Source of the DNA: Clostridium sp. MCC353 | Lineage (GTDB): Bacteria > Bacillota > Clostridia > Lachnospirales > Lachnospiraceae | Assembly: GCF_018785315.1 (NCBI RefSeq) | Contig: NZ_WQPN01000022.1 | Span: 71,537-135,536, forward strand | Reading direction: 5' to 3' | Length of the DNA: 64,000 nucleotides | Part shown: in pieces, positions 1-7,537 of the stretch | How the letters are laid out: every line of letters begins with the position of its first letter | How positions within the stretch are numbered: the stretch's first letter is position 1 | Program-made: the position numbers and the translations under genes | Notes under the pieces: generated by a model | Told to the model about the DNA's origin: nothing | What the model saw: only the letters and a program-made list of their open reading frames with translations | Databases searched by the model: none

Positions 1-17
1 ATAGCCAGAGAAAACCA

Positions 18-370
18 GCAGGAAAGCGGGACGAGGGAGCGGAGGCGGGATTGGATGTTTGGAGGCGGCCATGGAGAGCGGAATCCGTCGGGGATGAAAG
101 CCATCTGGAAACCGTTAGTGAAACTTAGGCTCCAGGGATGGAAAAAGACGGGCAGAAACTGAAAACCAAATCAGTTTCTGAGATGCCCACTGAACGGTAA
201 AGTCCCATAAAGAGTTTACCGTGAATGGGCATCGGACCGTCTTTTTCCGTTCCTGGAGTCTTAGTTTCACTTACGGTTGGAAGCCGGTTTTCATCCCCGA
301 CGGATTCCGCTCTCCATGGCCGCCTCCAAACATCCAATCCCGCCTCCGCTCCCTCGTCCCGCTTCCCTGC
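18..370. repeat. 353-bp nested inverted repeat (giant hairpin)
   Basis: The left arm (about 18-151) is the reverse complement of the right arm (about 237-370). The outer ~80 bp of each arm match with a single mismatch; the inner ~50 bp have diverged with scattered changes. The 85-bp centre holds two smaller hairpins, at 153-180 and 185-230, so the transcript could form a long stem capped by two stem-loops. No reading frame across it looks coding. It lies just beyond the 3' end of the AraC gene that stops at 397. No transposase or reverse transcriptase is next to it inside the window. What lies to the left is outside the window. Function unknown; a non-autonomous mobile element or a structured RNA are both possible. 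Confidence 0.85.
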
Positions 371-396
371 GTAACTTTCACCAATTAAATCCCAAT

Positions 397-1284
397 TTAT
401 TTCCTTTTCACCGGAATCCAAATCTCACTCCTATAATCCGCCGCTGAGGTATCGCCCTCTGAATACCACTCAATGGATGCGTCCATAGCGATATCATACT
501 CCTGATTATTAGGCAGCCATTCGTGGAAAATCTTTGTGTTGACCGACTGCAGGGATCCCGGCAAAGGTCCGGTGCATCTGAATTTCATCCATTCCATTTC
601 CGGGAATTCATAAAGAACCAATCCGTCCGGAACCGTTTTTCCATCATAAGCTCCTGCGATCAGATAGCGGAAAGTTTCGCCTTTCTGGGGAGAGTCAATA
701 CAAATTCCATATTCTCCAATATTATAATTACTGATTGCCTGCTGAATTTCCCTGTGTTCTTCTTGGCTGAATAGCGGTTTCATATACATTCTGCAAAATT
801 CATCCCAGAATTTGGGAATATCCTGGTAAGAAGTTTCATAAGAAATCTCCCGCTCGAATCCAATCACCTGAAATCCCTTTACTTTTTCTGTTACATAGTC
901 CATGTCGTATCCTCCTTGAATTGAAATTATAATTTTTAAAGGTAAGAAGGGTTTTATCTTCTCCGAGTGGTTCTGTGTGCGCAGCGGAGAGATACCATGG
1001 AACCGGCTGTACGCTTTTGTAAAGCTTTCAGGCGTGTCGTAACCGTATTTTAAGGCCAGATCGATGATCTTTTCATTGCCGGAAGCCGCATCCAGTGCCG
1101 CAAGATACAGTCTTCTGTTTCTGATATATTCAGCAGGGGAATAGCCAGTCATAATTTTAAATCCCTTTTGGAAATAAAAGGATGACATATGTATTTCGTC
1201 CGCGATATCTTTAGAAGAGATATCGTCCAGCAGATGATTTTCTATAAACCTGATCGCGTTTTGTAAATCGTGGGTCCAGTCCAT
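397..1284 (-). CDS. AraC-family regulator with GyrI-like effector domain
   Basis: Cytoplasmic transcription regulator of 295 residues. Residues ~5-105 form an AraC/XylS double helix-turn-helix (IADEIHMSSFYFQKGFK, then IIDLALKYGYDTPESFTKAYSRFHGISP). Residues ~125-290 look like the GyrI/SOUL-type ligand-binding domain seen in Rob, BmrR and SbmC (start QGGYDMDYVTEKVKGFQVIG; late WIPVK). This order is typical of multidrug- or stress-sensing AraC proteins in Firmicutes. The start has a clear AGGAGG site 8 bases upstream. It may share regulation with the GNAT gene upstream on the same strand (87-bp gap). The ligand cannot be told from sequence. Confidence 0.88.
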   Translation of the reverse strand: MDWTHDLQNAIRFIENHLLDDISSKDIADEIHMSSFYFQKGFKIMTGYSPAEYIRNRRLYLAALDAASGNEKIIDLALKYGYDTPESFTKAYSRFHGISPLRTQNHSEKIKPFLPLKIIISIQGGYDMDYVTEKVKGFQVIGFEREISYETSYQDIPKFWDEFCRMYMKPLFSQEEHREIQQAISNYNIGEYGICIDSPQKGETFRYLIAGAYDGKTVPDGLVLYEFPEMEWMKFRCTGPLPGSLQSVNTKIFHEWLPNNQEYDIAMDASIEWYSEGDTSAADYRSEIWIPVKRK

Positions 1285-1371
1285 TTTCCTTACCTCCTGA
1301 TGAAATTATAATATTCAATAAGAAAATATTCCTGTCATTTTGTGCTTATATTTGTCTAAAGGCCGATTCGT

Positions 1372-1842
1372 TCACATTGTATATTTTGCATAAAACACAA
1401 GATCCATACCATTCATAATAGGTTCGACTCTGCCAGTTTTCCTATACCCAATCTTTTCGTACAAATAGCAGAGTTTTTCTTCCTGCAATATGGTGTCCAG
1501 TTCCCATTTTTCTGCCGTTGGGTATAATGACTCGACAATCGTAATTGCTTTTTGAGCGTATCCATATCCCTGATATTCAGGAAGAATACAGATTTGCTTT
1601 AATTTACATAGTGTTTCAAAATGGCATATCCTCAATGCACCGATATGCTTTCCTTTAAGAGATATAAAATAGTAATCAGTAATTGGGTCGTACAATCGTT
1701 GTATAGTACGTTCGAGTTTTTCTGCACCTGGGCTGAAATCGTAATCTTGATATTTTTCTAATAATGCTTTAAATGATTTAATTTGTAAATCATATAGTTC
1801 TTGTGCATCGGTAAATGATGCAATATCTAATACAATAGGCAT
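1372..1842 (-). CDS. GNAT-family N-acetyltransferase
   Basis: Small cytoplasmic acetyl-CoA-dependent acetyltransferase, 156 residues. The acetyl-CoA loop is visible as ICILPEYQGYGYAQKAI, preceded by the usual beta strand carrying a conserved HIGALRI-type segment, and the C-terminal YEKIGYRKTGRVE motif is typical of the family. The ATG at 1842 is preferred over an upstream in-frame start at 1881 because a GAGAGGTG ribosome site sits about 6 bases before it. It is followed on the same strand by the AraC/GyrI gene. The substrate (amino acid, peptide N terminus, aminoglycoside) cannot be deduced. Confidence 0.85.
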   Translation of the reverse strand: MPIVLDIASFTDAQELYDLQIKSFKALLEKYQDYDFSPGAEKLERTIQRLYDPITDYYFISLKGKHIGALRICHFETLCKLKQICILPEYQGYGYAQKAITIVESLYPTAEKWELDTILQEEKLCYLYEKIGYRKTGRVEPIMNGMDLVFYAKYTM

Positions 1843-2208
1843 GTCTTCACCTCTCAATCCTATGGCTGCTTTTTGAAACATACTGGCACAGAAATTCGAC
1901 TTTAATTATTCCTGTATTGTGTATGTTTTGGTGTTTTTATCCACCCACACTTAGAAAAAGCAGGGACATTAAAATTTATTATATCAGACATGAACTGAAA
2001 AAACAGTTTTATTTTCCCTTCCTTTGTCCCGTAATGGCCGCTGTCAGTATGGTTAAAACGGGAAGCAGCAGATCAACCGTAAGGCAGAACTCTTTCTTTT
2101 AGTGTAGCATGGGTGGGAAAGCGGTGTAGAATTAGTATTTTCTTTATTTTTCATAAGCAGACATTTATAGGATGAAACAGATGATGGATTTGCAAAAATT
2201 CAGCGGTT
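1843..2208. other. Intergenic region, no convincing gene
   Basis: About 370 bases between the GNAT start and the LysR terminator. It must hold the promoter of the leftward GNAT gene. A 61-codon open frame at 1917-2102 has no ribosome site and no recognisable domain, so I do not call it. A degraded gene cannot be excluded. Confidence 0.4.
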
Positions 2209-2256
2209 AAAAAGCCCCTCCCTCAAACGGGAAGATAACGTTGGAGGAAGGGGCGC
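2209..2256 (-). terminator. Intrinsic terminator of the LysR gene
   Basis: Read on the minus strand, GCCCCTTCCTC pairs with GAGGGAGGGGC across a ~20-base loop and is followed by TTTTT. It sits ~30 bases beyond the LysR stop codon. Confidence 0.75.
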
Positions 2257-2286
2257 ATTTATAATGACCGCGAATGTTGATAATCA

Positions 2287-3234
2287 TTATTTGAATTTAA
2301 AGAAAGATCCTTTTTCCGTATGCTCTTTTACCAATTGTATGAAATATCCCATGGCTTCCGTTACATAGAAATCTTTCCTGTAAATGGCACACAGCGTCGC
2401 TTTCGAGTTGTCCCGTTTGAGGCGGAAAAATGCGCCGTAATGGTGGGAGAACGCCACATAATCCTGTAAAAGGGCGAATCCCAGCCCGGCCTGCACCAGG
2501 TTAAAGACCGCCGCTTCCTCGGTGAGAAGAATGGTGTTCTTAGGCTGGAAATGATAGGGGCTGTATGTGGCCTCATCCCAACTGCGGTGACGGTCCATCA
2601 CAATTGTATTAATAAACGGTTCGTCCTGGAAATCATCCAGATCCACCGGAGGCCGGAGACGCCAGTCCGGCTCTTTTTCGGCTGCTTTGGCGATTGGATG
2701 GTTGGGCGGAGCCGCCAGCAGGCAGTAATAGTCGAATAACGGGATATAAGTGAGGGACTGCCGCACATCGCTGGGCACATCCGCTTTATCCATAACGAAA
2801 GCCAGATCCAGATTGCCGGCCGAAACCATGCTTTCAAATCCTTCGTGGGATCGGGTGTTTATGGTGAGCTGGATATTGGGATATTTTTTTTGAAAATCCG
2901 GGAGCACGATGGAAAGGAACATGGGAGCCCTTCCGCTGGAAATGCCGATGGAAATCCGCCCGGTTTTCGATTCCCTCGCATCGTCCAATGCTCTCTGAAG
3001 AGAGTTTTCCAGGAATTTCTGCTTCTGGAAAGTCTCCAAAATCAGCTCCCCAGTATAGGTTGGAATCAGCTTTCCGCCCTTGTATTCAAAAATTTTGGTG
3101 TTATAGGTCTTTTCCAGAGATGTGATCAGCTGGCTCAATGCCGGCTGGGATACATACAGTTCTTTTGCCGCATTTGTAATGGACTGGGTTTCCGCTATTT
3201 TCAGCAGATAATCCATTTTGCGCTCGTTTAACAT
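2287..3234 (-). CDS. LysR-family transcription regulator
   Basis: DNA-binding regulator of 315 residues. The N-terminal winged helix-turn-helix (residues ~8-66: ITNAAKELYVSQPALSQLI...) is followed by a periplasmic-binding-like effector domain (~95-305). The start at 3234 has an AGGGGGAA ribosome site. The frame stays open upstream through a tandem-repeat array, but that part has no ribosome site and encodes only a repetitive hydrophobic stretch, so I treat it as 5' leader. Its divergent neighbour is the permease at 3994 followed by a C45-type hydrolase, the probable regulated operon by the usual LysR rule. The effector is unknown. Confidence 0.88.
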   Translation of the reverse strand: MLNERKMDYLLKIAETQSITNAAKELYVSQPALSQLITSLEKTYNTKIFEYKGGKLIPTYTGELILETFQKQKFLENSLQRALDDARESKTGRISIGISSGRAPMFLSIVLPDFQKKYPNIQLTINTRSHEGFESMVSAGNLDLAFVMDKADVPSDVRQSLTYIPLFDYYCLLAAPPNHPIAKAAEKEPDWRLRPPVDLDDFQDEPFINTIVMDRHRSWDEATYSPYHFQPKNTILLTEEAAVFNLVQAGLGFALLQDYVAFSHHYGAFFRLKRDNSKATLCAIYRKDFYVTEAMGYFIQLVKEHTEKGSFFKFK

Positions 3235-3280
3235 AAAAAATTCCCCCTGACTGTTTGTGCTGCGAAATCCATATTGCCAA

Positions 3281-3392
3281 GAAATAAATATTGAGAAATA
3301 AATATTGAGAAACAAATACTGTGAAACAAATACTGTGAAACAAATACCGGGAAACAAAAATCGAAAAACAAATACCGGGAAACAATTTTCAG
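3281..3392. repeat. 14-bp tandem repeat array, about 8 units
   Basis: Plus-strand units follow GAAACAAATACTGT and variants (GAAATAAATATTGA, GAAACAAATACCGG, GAAACAAAAATCGA), each 14 bp, in eight consecutive copies. The array lies 47-158 bases upstream of the LysR start, in its leader or promoter. Neighbouring units are most alike in pairs, as expected from slippage. Confidence 0.85.
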
Positions 3393-3540
3393 ATACGCTC
3401 TAGCGGCCCGGTGCCGGTCTGGGATTTAAAATTATATTGATCATACCATAATAAAATAAGAAAATGCAATGAGTGTTCCGGTTTATCATATAGAGCGTTT
3501 CATATAGAGCTTTACTTTTCACGGGCCAGCTGCGCGCTGA

Positions 3541-3595
3541 AATCGGGGCAAATATACCGCAAAGTGAGGCGCACAGACGGCAGAAATGAATTTTA
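3541..3595 (-). repeat. Degraded copy of the 61.6-kb MITE
   Basis: This stretch matches the reverse complement of the left part of the element at 61551-61710: both contain CGGGGCAAATATACCGCAAAG, then a GGCG..CAGA block and GAAATGAATTTT. The end inverted repeat is lost here. Confidence 0.7.
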
Positions 3596-3616
3596 AGCCC
3601 CACATTTGTATTGTAA

Positions 3617-3690
3617 GAGTTCTGACGGCAGTTCTTCTTGACCAAAACGGCCGGTCAAGAAGCATCGGATGTCCATCCGGTGTAAAAATG
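3617..3690. repeat. Two-copy hairpin repeat, copy 1
   Basis: Contains CTTCTTGACC and GGTCAAGAAG as a perfect 10-bp stem, then CATCGGATGTCCATCC. Nearly the same ~70 bases occur at 46577-46650. Outside the shared block the flanks differ. Confidence 0.8.
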
Positions 3691-3744
3691 GATAAAGAAA
3701 GCAGCTTACAAGCGGGCTTGACGCTGCTTTCTTTATCCATTTTT
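3684..3744. terminator. 22-bp perfect stem-loop, terminator-like
   Basis: Bases 3684-3705 pair perfectly with 3723-3744 over a 17-base loop, ending in TTTTT. It lies between two divergent promoters rather than behind a gene, so it could end a short leader or small RNA before the permease gene. It directly follows the hairpin repeat. Confidence 0.6.
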
Positions 3745-3993
3745 CCGCCGTCAGGGCTGTTGTCTGGTATTAGAAAATGATGAAGAAAAGATAAGAAACT
3801 GCTTATATTCCCTCAAAAATGCCGCAAAATAAGGCATTTTCCCCAAATATAAGAAAATGGTTATGGAAAAATAACGAGCTAACTATTTGTCAGGGCCGTT
3901 TTATTTTCCTATAATGGGAGCATAGAAACAAACATTCTATCATTTGTTTTTTCGGCCGGGAAAACAATCAAGAACAACAAAGGAGAAATGAGT

Positions 3994-5304
3994 ATGACGT
4001 TAGAATTATTTGGGGCGATTTTAGGCGTAACCGTGTTTATATTAATATTGATGTTCCGTCTGCCGAACTGGCTGACTTTTGTGGCGGTAGCGCCGATTGT
4101 GGTATTTTGCGGAAGTATGACGACAAAAGAGGTTTATGCGGTATTTTCCAGTTCCGGCCTCCAGCTCATGTATATCATTTGTATTTTCATGGGCCTGATG
4201 ACAGCCACCGGATTGGACAGCATTATAGGAAACACGGTGGTTACGGCCGCCAACAAAGTAACCCATGGGGATGACAGCAAGACGGAGATCATGATCCTTT
4301 TGGTGCTGTTCGTGTTTGGAAATATTTTTTCGTTCTTCCTGGCTAACAACCATGTGGCAATGGCTCTGGTTCCCGTTATTTACGGTATCGCTAAAAAGAC
4401 AAAGCTGAGCTACTCCAAAATGTGTTTGTTCGTCATTTTTTCCACCACCATCGGCGGCGCGTGTACGCTGGTTGGCACCACTTCCAATGTTTACGCCAAC
4501 ACAGCGCTGTTGGATAACGGCCTGAAGGGCCTGGGAATGTTCGATTTCGCATGGGTCGGCGTGCCTGTAATGATTTTAGGAGGCATTTATTTGATTCTCT
4601 GCAACAAAATGTGCCCGTCTTATGTGGAAGAAGTTCCGGGAAGCGCATCAGTTTTAATGGAAGCGAAGGATACTGCCACACCTGAAATGAAGAGAAAGCA
4701 GATGTTTGTCTGCGTCGGTTTTGCCGCATTTTTGATCGGTCTGGCTATGGACAGCATTGCGGATCTTCCGGGATTCAGCCCTTATTTCTTCGGTTATTTC
4801 ATAATTACCGTTTTGTATTTCTTAAAAGTCGCAAAATCAAAACAGTTTTTTACCAGTATCAGTTCCCAACTGGTTCTGTTCTGTGCAGGTATTAACCTGG
4901 CAATCGCTATTATTAAAGTCACGCCATTGGGAGACGTGTTCAGTACATTTTTCATCAATGCCATCGGCGGAAGCACAAATCTTTATGTAATAACCGCTAT
5001 TTTATGGGTGGGTACGGTTGTTATGACCCAGTTTATGAACAACATGGCCTGTGCAGGCGTGCTGGCTCCGGTAGCCATCGGCCTGGCCGAACATTTGGGC
5101 GCTGATCCGAGAGCGATGGTTATGGCAATCGCCATGGCGGCCACCAGTTCCTATCTGACCCCTATGGCGTCGGGAACCAACCAGTTAATCATGCCATTTA
5201 CCAACTTGAAATTCCAGGATTTTGCAAAATACGGCTGGCCGCTGTTAATCATTAACTTCACATGCTGTATGCTGATTCTGCCTATCGTTTTCCCATTTTT
5301 CTAA
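3994..5304 (+). CDS. Ion-transporter-superfamily permease (SLC13/CitMHS-like)
   Basis: Inner-membrane secondary transporter, 436 residues with about ten to twelve hydrophobic segments. Two family hallmarks are visible: a conserved TTIGGACTLVGTTSNV re-entrant segment near residues 155-170, and a C-terminal equivalent around AAATSSYLTPMASGTNQ, the inverted-repeat substrate loops of the DASS/ArsB/CitM superfamily. Likely substrates are carboxylates or related anions with Na+ or H+. The ATG at 3994 is chosen because AGGAG is 8 bases upstream; the ATG at 3988 is only 2 bases away. It is followed after ~110 bp by a C45-type acyl hydrolase, so the permease may take up or release that enzyme's substrate or product. 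Confidence 0.85.
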   Translation: MTLELFGAILGVTVFILILMFRLPNWLTFVAVAPIVVFCGSMTTKEVYAVFSSSGLQLMYIICIFMGLMTATGLDSIIGNTVVTAANKVTHGDDSKTEIMILLVLFVFGNIFSFFLANNHVAMALVPVIYGIAKKTKLSYSKMCLFVIFSTTIGGACTLVGTTSNVYANTALLDNGLKGLGMFDFAWVGVPVMILGGIYLILCNKMCPSYVEEVPGSASVLMEAKDTATPEMKRKQMFVCVGFAAFLIGLAMDSIADLPGFSPYFFGYFIITVLYFLKVAKSKQFFTSISSQLVLFCAGINLAIAIIKVTPLGDVFSTFFINAIGGSTNLYVITAILWVGTVVMTQFMNNMACAGVLAPVAIGLAEHLGADPRAMVMAIAMAATSSYLTPMASGTNQLIMPFTNLKFQDFAKYGWPLLIINFTCCMLILPIVFPFF

Positions 5305-5418
5305 AATGGTCTGTTACGGCATCGGAGCAGAGGCGGAAGATTCATCCGGTTTATCGAAAAACTTCAGGATATAGAAAAGCCGTCCAGGGCGGCAAAAATG
5401 AGGAAAGGATATTTACAT

Positions 5419-6483
5419 ATGAGATTAAAAGAGATTTATATAAAATCTGCGGATCCGTTTGAACGCGGACGCCAGCATGGGGCGCAGGTAAAAGAAGAGA
5501 TCAAAAAAGTCTGCCTGGGATACCAAAAATCCTTTGAGCGCAAAGGCTATACCTGGGAGGAGGCCCAGGAAATGGCCATGGAATATGTGCCGCTATTGGA
5601 TAAAGAAATGCCGGAACTCATGGAAGAGGCCCGGGGAATCGCCCAGGGGGCAGAGATCAGCCTGTCCATCGTCATGGTTTTGAACACCCGGTATGAACTC
5701 TTGAAATTCAAAAAGGGCGTTGACAACCATGAGCACAATGAGTGCACCTGCTTCGCAGTGCTGCCGGAGGCAGCCCGGGACAAAGAAACCATCGGAGGGC
5801 AGAACTGGGATAATGCCCCATTTATCGGAGAGAATCTTTACATTCTTCACATTGATGAAGAAAATGGAACAAAAATCCTAGGCCTTACGGAGCCGGCCCA
5901 ACTGATCAGAAGCGGCATGAGCAGCCATGGCATTTCCGTTAACTGCAGCACCCTTTTATCCACTAAAGATGTGCGGGGAGTGGCGGTGCCCACCAATTTT
6001 ATGCGCCGCCGCATATTGCAGAGCCGGACATTTGAGGAGGCCTGCAATGTTGTGAAAGAATTGAAGCCCTGTGTATCCATTAACTATGTGATCGCGTCGG
6101 CTTCAGGTGAAGCAATTGTCTATGAAACCACTCCGGTTGAGAACTTCACGGTCTATCCGTCCAGGGGAATTGTAACTCAGGGAAATGATATTCAGGCTGA
6201 TCCAGTCATTGACCGGTTTATTCCCGCTGATAAAGAGCATTCCCATCATTTCCGGGGACAGAGGCTTAATTATCTGCTTCAGAAAAAGGCGGGGGATATT
6301 ACGGAAGAGGATATTATGGAGAATTTAAAGGATCATTATGGTTATCCGGCTTCTGTCTGCAATCATGCGGGGGATCAGAGTTTGCAGACGATTGCGTCCA
6401 TGCTGTATTGTCTGGATAAAGGGTATGCGTGGATCGCGTGGGGGAATCCGTGTGAGAATGCGTATGAAAAATATGAGCTTTAA
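5419..6483 (+). CDS. C45-family acyltransferase/hydrolase (isopenicillin-N-acyltransferase-like)
   Basis: Member of the Ntn-hydrolase C45 group (AAT-like), 354 residues. These proteins self-cleave to expose a Cys nucleophile and hydrolyse N-acyl amides. The motif NECTCF puts the probable nucleophile at Cys109 (Cys111 as alternative); the following GGQNWD is also family-typical. The residue before the Cys is Glu rather than the common Gly. The ATG at 5419 has AGGAAAGG 11 bases upstream and is preferred to the ATG at 5398. It is probably cotranscribed with the permease upstream and controlled by the divergent LysR. An N-acyl amino acid or peptide is a reasonable but unproven substrate. Confidence 0.8.
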   Translation: MRLKEIYIKSADPFERGRQHGAQVKEEIKKVCLGYQKSFERKGYTWEEAQEMAMEYVPLLDKEMPELMEEARGIAQGAEISLSIVMVLNTRYELLKFKKGVDNHEHNECTCFAVLPEAARDKETIGGQNWDNAPFIGENLYILHIDEENGTKILGLTEPAQLIRSGMSSHGISVNCSTLLSTKDVRGVAVPTNFMRRRILQSRTFEEACNVVKELKPCVSINYVIASASGEAIVYETTPVENFTVYPSRGIVTQGNDIQADPVIDRFIPADKEHSHHFRGQRLNYLLQKKAGDITEEDIMENLKDHYGYPASVCNHAGDQSLQTIASMLYCLDKGYAWIAWGNPCENAYEKYEL

Positions 6484-6528
6484 AGTAAAGGGGGAAGGCA
6501 TTTTCGAAAATGCCTTCCCCCTTTACTT
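6483..6528. repeat. 46-bp perfect palindrome overlapping a stop codon
   Basis: Perfect 22-bp arms around a central CG, starting on the last base of the C45 gene's TAA. An A-run, not a T-run, follows it on the plus strand, so it does not look like a normal intrinsic terminator. Its central 24 bases recur exactly at 42990-43013. Confidence 0.85.
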
Positions 6529-6780
6529 AAAAAAACTGCTGGTGCATTCCCGTGACTTCCGTCGTGAGTTAACCAGCAAGATTTGTTTACAGGATAGCTG
6601 TATGCGCCTACCGGCACTGCATTTTTAATAGTCATGCCAGTTCCCTGACTGTAAAACAGGTAAAGAGCCATGCATATTTCTACGCCAAAAACAGAACGTA
6701 TATTCGAAAACATATTGTGCAATTCTTATGCGTTTGGTATAATTAAACTATGGAAAAAAATATATGAATTATCAGAAAAA

Positions 6781-6885
6781 ACAAAGTTAACATATGGCCG
6801 TAAGTATGTGTATTCTTTACAGTATCATATTATCTGGTGCACGAAATATCGGAAGAATGTGTTAATGGATGGGCTCGATTTATAA
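6781..6885 (+). pseudogene. tnpA: IS200/IS605 TnpA transposase fragment
   Basis: About 35 codons reading YGRKYVYSLQYHIIWCTKYRKNVL match the conserved N terminus of Y1 (HUH) transposases of the IS200/IS605 family. The frame then hits a stop at 6883-6885 and the catalytic HUH and Tyr regions are missing. The bases just before it (GCGTTTGGTATAATTAAAC) look like the usual IS left-end promoter. The reading frame has no good start, so this is a dead remnant. Bases 6530-6670 could be the opposite end of the same element, but I cannot prove it. Confidence 0.8.
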
Positions 6886-6991
6886 CCATTATCTTGCCCC
6901 CCAGTCCGGGAACCATCAGCAGGGGAAAAAGCACCTGGGCCGGACCGAACAGTATAACCACACAACAGCTCACAGGGAGGAAATGTTAAAA

Positions 6992-7456
6992 ATGGAATCA
7001 AAAAAACTGGAAATCAAAGAATTTTACAGCTCCGAAGACAAAGAATATTGGCTGGAACAAATCAAAAAAAGCGACTGGAGAGCCGGACAATACTTGTATA
7101 ACCAGTTAAGCCAAGGAACATTAAAGGAATTATGCGGTGAAACAACCCGTGTATTTTTGCTGATAGATGACCGCAGCCTGGTGTCGTTCTGCATTTTGGC
7201 CGAGGTAGATGAGGTAAGGGATACGGGCCTCACCCCCTGGATCGGTTTTGTTTATACGTTCCCTCAATACAGAGGCCGCAGGTATGTGGGAAGACTGCTG
7301 GACTTTGCACAGAAAACGGCAAAAAACGACGGAGCAAATCAGGTATATATATCCACCGGAGAAATCGGATTGTATGAAAAATACGGATATTCATTCTATC
7401 AGATGATGAAAACTAAGGATGGTGCAGATACCAGGGTATATACACGAAAACTTTAA
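6992..7456 (+). CDS. GNAT-family N-acetyltransferase
   Basis: Cytoplasmic acetyltransferase of about 154 residues. The acetyl-CoA site is visible as FPQYRGRRYVGRLLDFA, with the downstream GLYEKYGYSFYQ segment typical of GNAT proteins. GGGAGG lies 2 bases before an ATG at 6983 and 11 bases before the ATG at 6992, so the exact start is uncertain by three codons. It follows the IS200 fragment directly, so its promoter may have been altered by that insertion. Substrate unknown. Confidence 0.82.
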   Translation: MESKKLEIKEFYSSEDKEYWLEQIKKSDWRAGQYLYNQLSQGTLKELCGETTRVFLLIDDRSLVSFCILAEVDEVRDTGLTPWIGFVYTFPQYRGRRYVGRLLDFAQKTAKNDGANQVYISTGEIGLYEKYGYSFYQMMKTKDGADTRVYTRKL

Positions 7457-7467
7457 CAAACCGTCAT

Positions 7468-7496
7468 AGAGCAGGTTTACGCCTGCCGTTTTACCG
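7468..7496 (+). terminator. Possible weak terminator
   Basis: GCAGG and CCTGC form a short stem over a TTTACG loop, followed by CGTTTTA. It lies between the GNAT gene and the response-regulator operon. Confidence 0.35.
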
Positions 7497-7537
7497 CGGT
7501 GGTTTCGCAGATGTTCTAGTTTGAAATGGAGAAAGAT

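Noticed and set aside
18-370. Retron msr-msd RNA
   Set aside because: No reverse transcriptase in the adjacent visible sequence and the typical priming-guanosine context was not found; kept only as an open element.
125-421. 98-codon frame across the large inverted repeat
   Set aside because: It is made of the two repeat arms, has no ribosome site and no recognisable domain.
1917-2102. 61-codon frame in the GNAT-LysR gap
   Set aside because: No ribosome site, odd composition, no family resemblance.
3235-3357. Upstream extension of the LysR protein
   Set aside because: It consists of the tandem repeat and adjacent leader; the downstream ATG has a clear ribosome site and the normal LysR N terminus.
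6483-6528. Ordinary intrinsic terminator
   Set aside because: A-runs, not T-runs, follow the stem, and it shares its core with another locus.
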